DNA from: Bacteroidota bacterium
GTDB taxonomy: Bacteria > Bacteroidota > Ignavibacteria > UBA10030
Assembly (NCBI GenBank): GCA_026416125.1
Contig: JAOAFT010000024.1
Coordinates: 1 to 32,625, forward strand
Direction of reading: 5' to 3'
DNA length: 32,625 nt
Shown: positions 32,373 through 32,625 of the stretch, one piece after another
How the letters are laid out: the number at the start of each line of letters is the position of its first letter
How positions within the stretch are numbered: the stretch's first letter is position 1
Notes under the pieces: model-generated
Told to the model about the DNA's origin: nothing
Seen by the model: only the letters and a program-made list of their open reading frames with translations
Databases searched by the model: none
Translations under genes and position numbers: made by a program

Positions 32373-32403
32373 CAAACATACATTGCGAGATCGAGAAAAG
32401 CAA
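32373..32403 (-). promoter_or_regulatory. Sigma-70-like promoter of the riboswitch-btuB unit
   Basis: On the minus strand TTGCTT (32398-32403) and TATGTT (32375-32380) are exactly 17 bases apart; the -10 continues as TG to give TATGTTTG, another TAnnTTTG match. The start would fall about 25 bases before the aptamer's first stem. Confidence 0.55.
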
Positions 32404-32584
32404 GGATCCGTACCTTGCAATATCAAGTTATCGCAACAGATTTTTTCCGAACTCCTATCAATCACCTTTTTTCGCTATAATTCATTTACTCTCTCGTTGG
32501 TACTTAAAATTTCTCTTTCTTTCAAGCAAAGTTGACTGTATTTTTATATACGAGCGTATTTGTCTTACAAATGTGAATAAGTCT
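32404..32584. other. A/T-rich intergenic region at the right edge
   Basis: No gene or RNA is recognised. A plus-strand TTGACT near 32532 has only imperfect -10 partners (GTATTT or TATTTG 18-19 bases downstream) and could drive the open frame at 32585. Confidence 0.3.
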
Positions 32585-32625
32585 ATGAAGCGCACATTTC
32601 TTTTCTTATGGTATATCCATATCTT
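32585..32625 (+). CDS. Possible start of an exported protein, cut by the window edge
   Basis: ATG at 32585 opens a frame MKRTFLFLWYIHI that is still open at the last base. A basic start and a hydrophobic run are what a signal peptide looks like. No ribosome binding site is visible, although several true genes in this window also lack one. With 13 residues the call cannot be firm. Confidence 0.3.
   Translation, partial: MKRTFLFLWYIHI

Overview
This window (about 42% G+C by eye) looks like chromosomal DNA from a Gram-negative member of the Bacteroidota/Chlorobiota (FCB) group. The evidence is a cell-surface protein ending in a type IX secretion sorting domain with the YPNPFNP motif, a TonB-dependent receptor with an N-terminal carboxypeptidase-regulatory-like domain, a SagB-like exported nitroreductase, and several genes without a visible Shine-Dalgarno sequence. 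My best guess within the group is the Ignavibacteria/Kapabacteria side, but that is inference from protein style and not a placement. Most of the window is single-copy housekeeping sequence; I see no phage, insertion sequence, CRISPR array or tRNA.

Layout. 1-477: a possible gene end, a strong inverted repeat and otherwise unassigned sequence. 478-2245 (+): a stand-alone receiver protein followed by an NtrC-type sigma-54 activator. 2272-6122 (-): secD, secF, a STAS-domain protein and a deoxynucleoside kinase, read as one operon from a promoter that diverges from ppiD. 6360-10186 (+): a PpiD-like periplasmic chaperone, a terminator, then aroK and aroB. 10190-10873 (-): an exported nitroreductase-fold protein. 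11038-12378 (+): glutamate dehydrogenase. 12590-17096 (+): a TonB-dependent receptor and a type IX secreted protein, closed by a strong terminator. 17260-19390 (+): a glycosyltransferase and a metallophosphoesterase, convergent with a large six-hairpin glycosidase at 19391-21805 (-), which follows a TPR protein at 21900-22631 (-). 22889-24538 (+): a CBS-domain hybrid histidine kinase. 24543-26824 (-): a CorC-type CBS membrane protein and a disrupted K+ channel gene. 27139-29991 (+): uvrA. 30061-32403 (-): a BtuB-type receptor behind a cobalamin riboswitch with its own expression-platform terminator. The right edge may hold the start of another exported protein.

How the parts fit. Envelope biogenesis (SecDF, PpiD), outer-membrane uptake (two TonB receptors), cell-surface display (type IX sorting) and signalling (REC, sigma-54 activator, STAS, hybrid kinase) dominate. 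At seven upstream regions I can place a -35-like TTG element exactly 17 bases from a -10-like element, so the main sigma factor here probably reads a sigma-70-like promoter. The items most worth a second look are the doubly disrupted K+ channel with a correctly phased slippery A7, the GAFTSA variant in the sigma-54 activator, the orphan CBS kinase, the sugar/phosphoesterase cluster with an operator-like palindrome, the receptor/type IX protein pair, and a strong excess of the tetranucleotide GTAC. I did not find a clearly new defence or mobile system.
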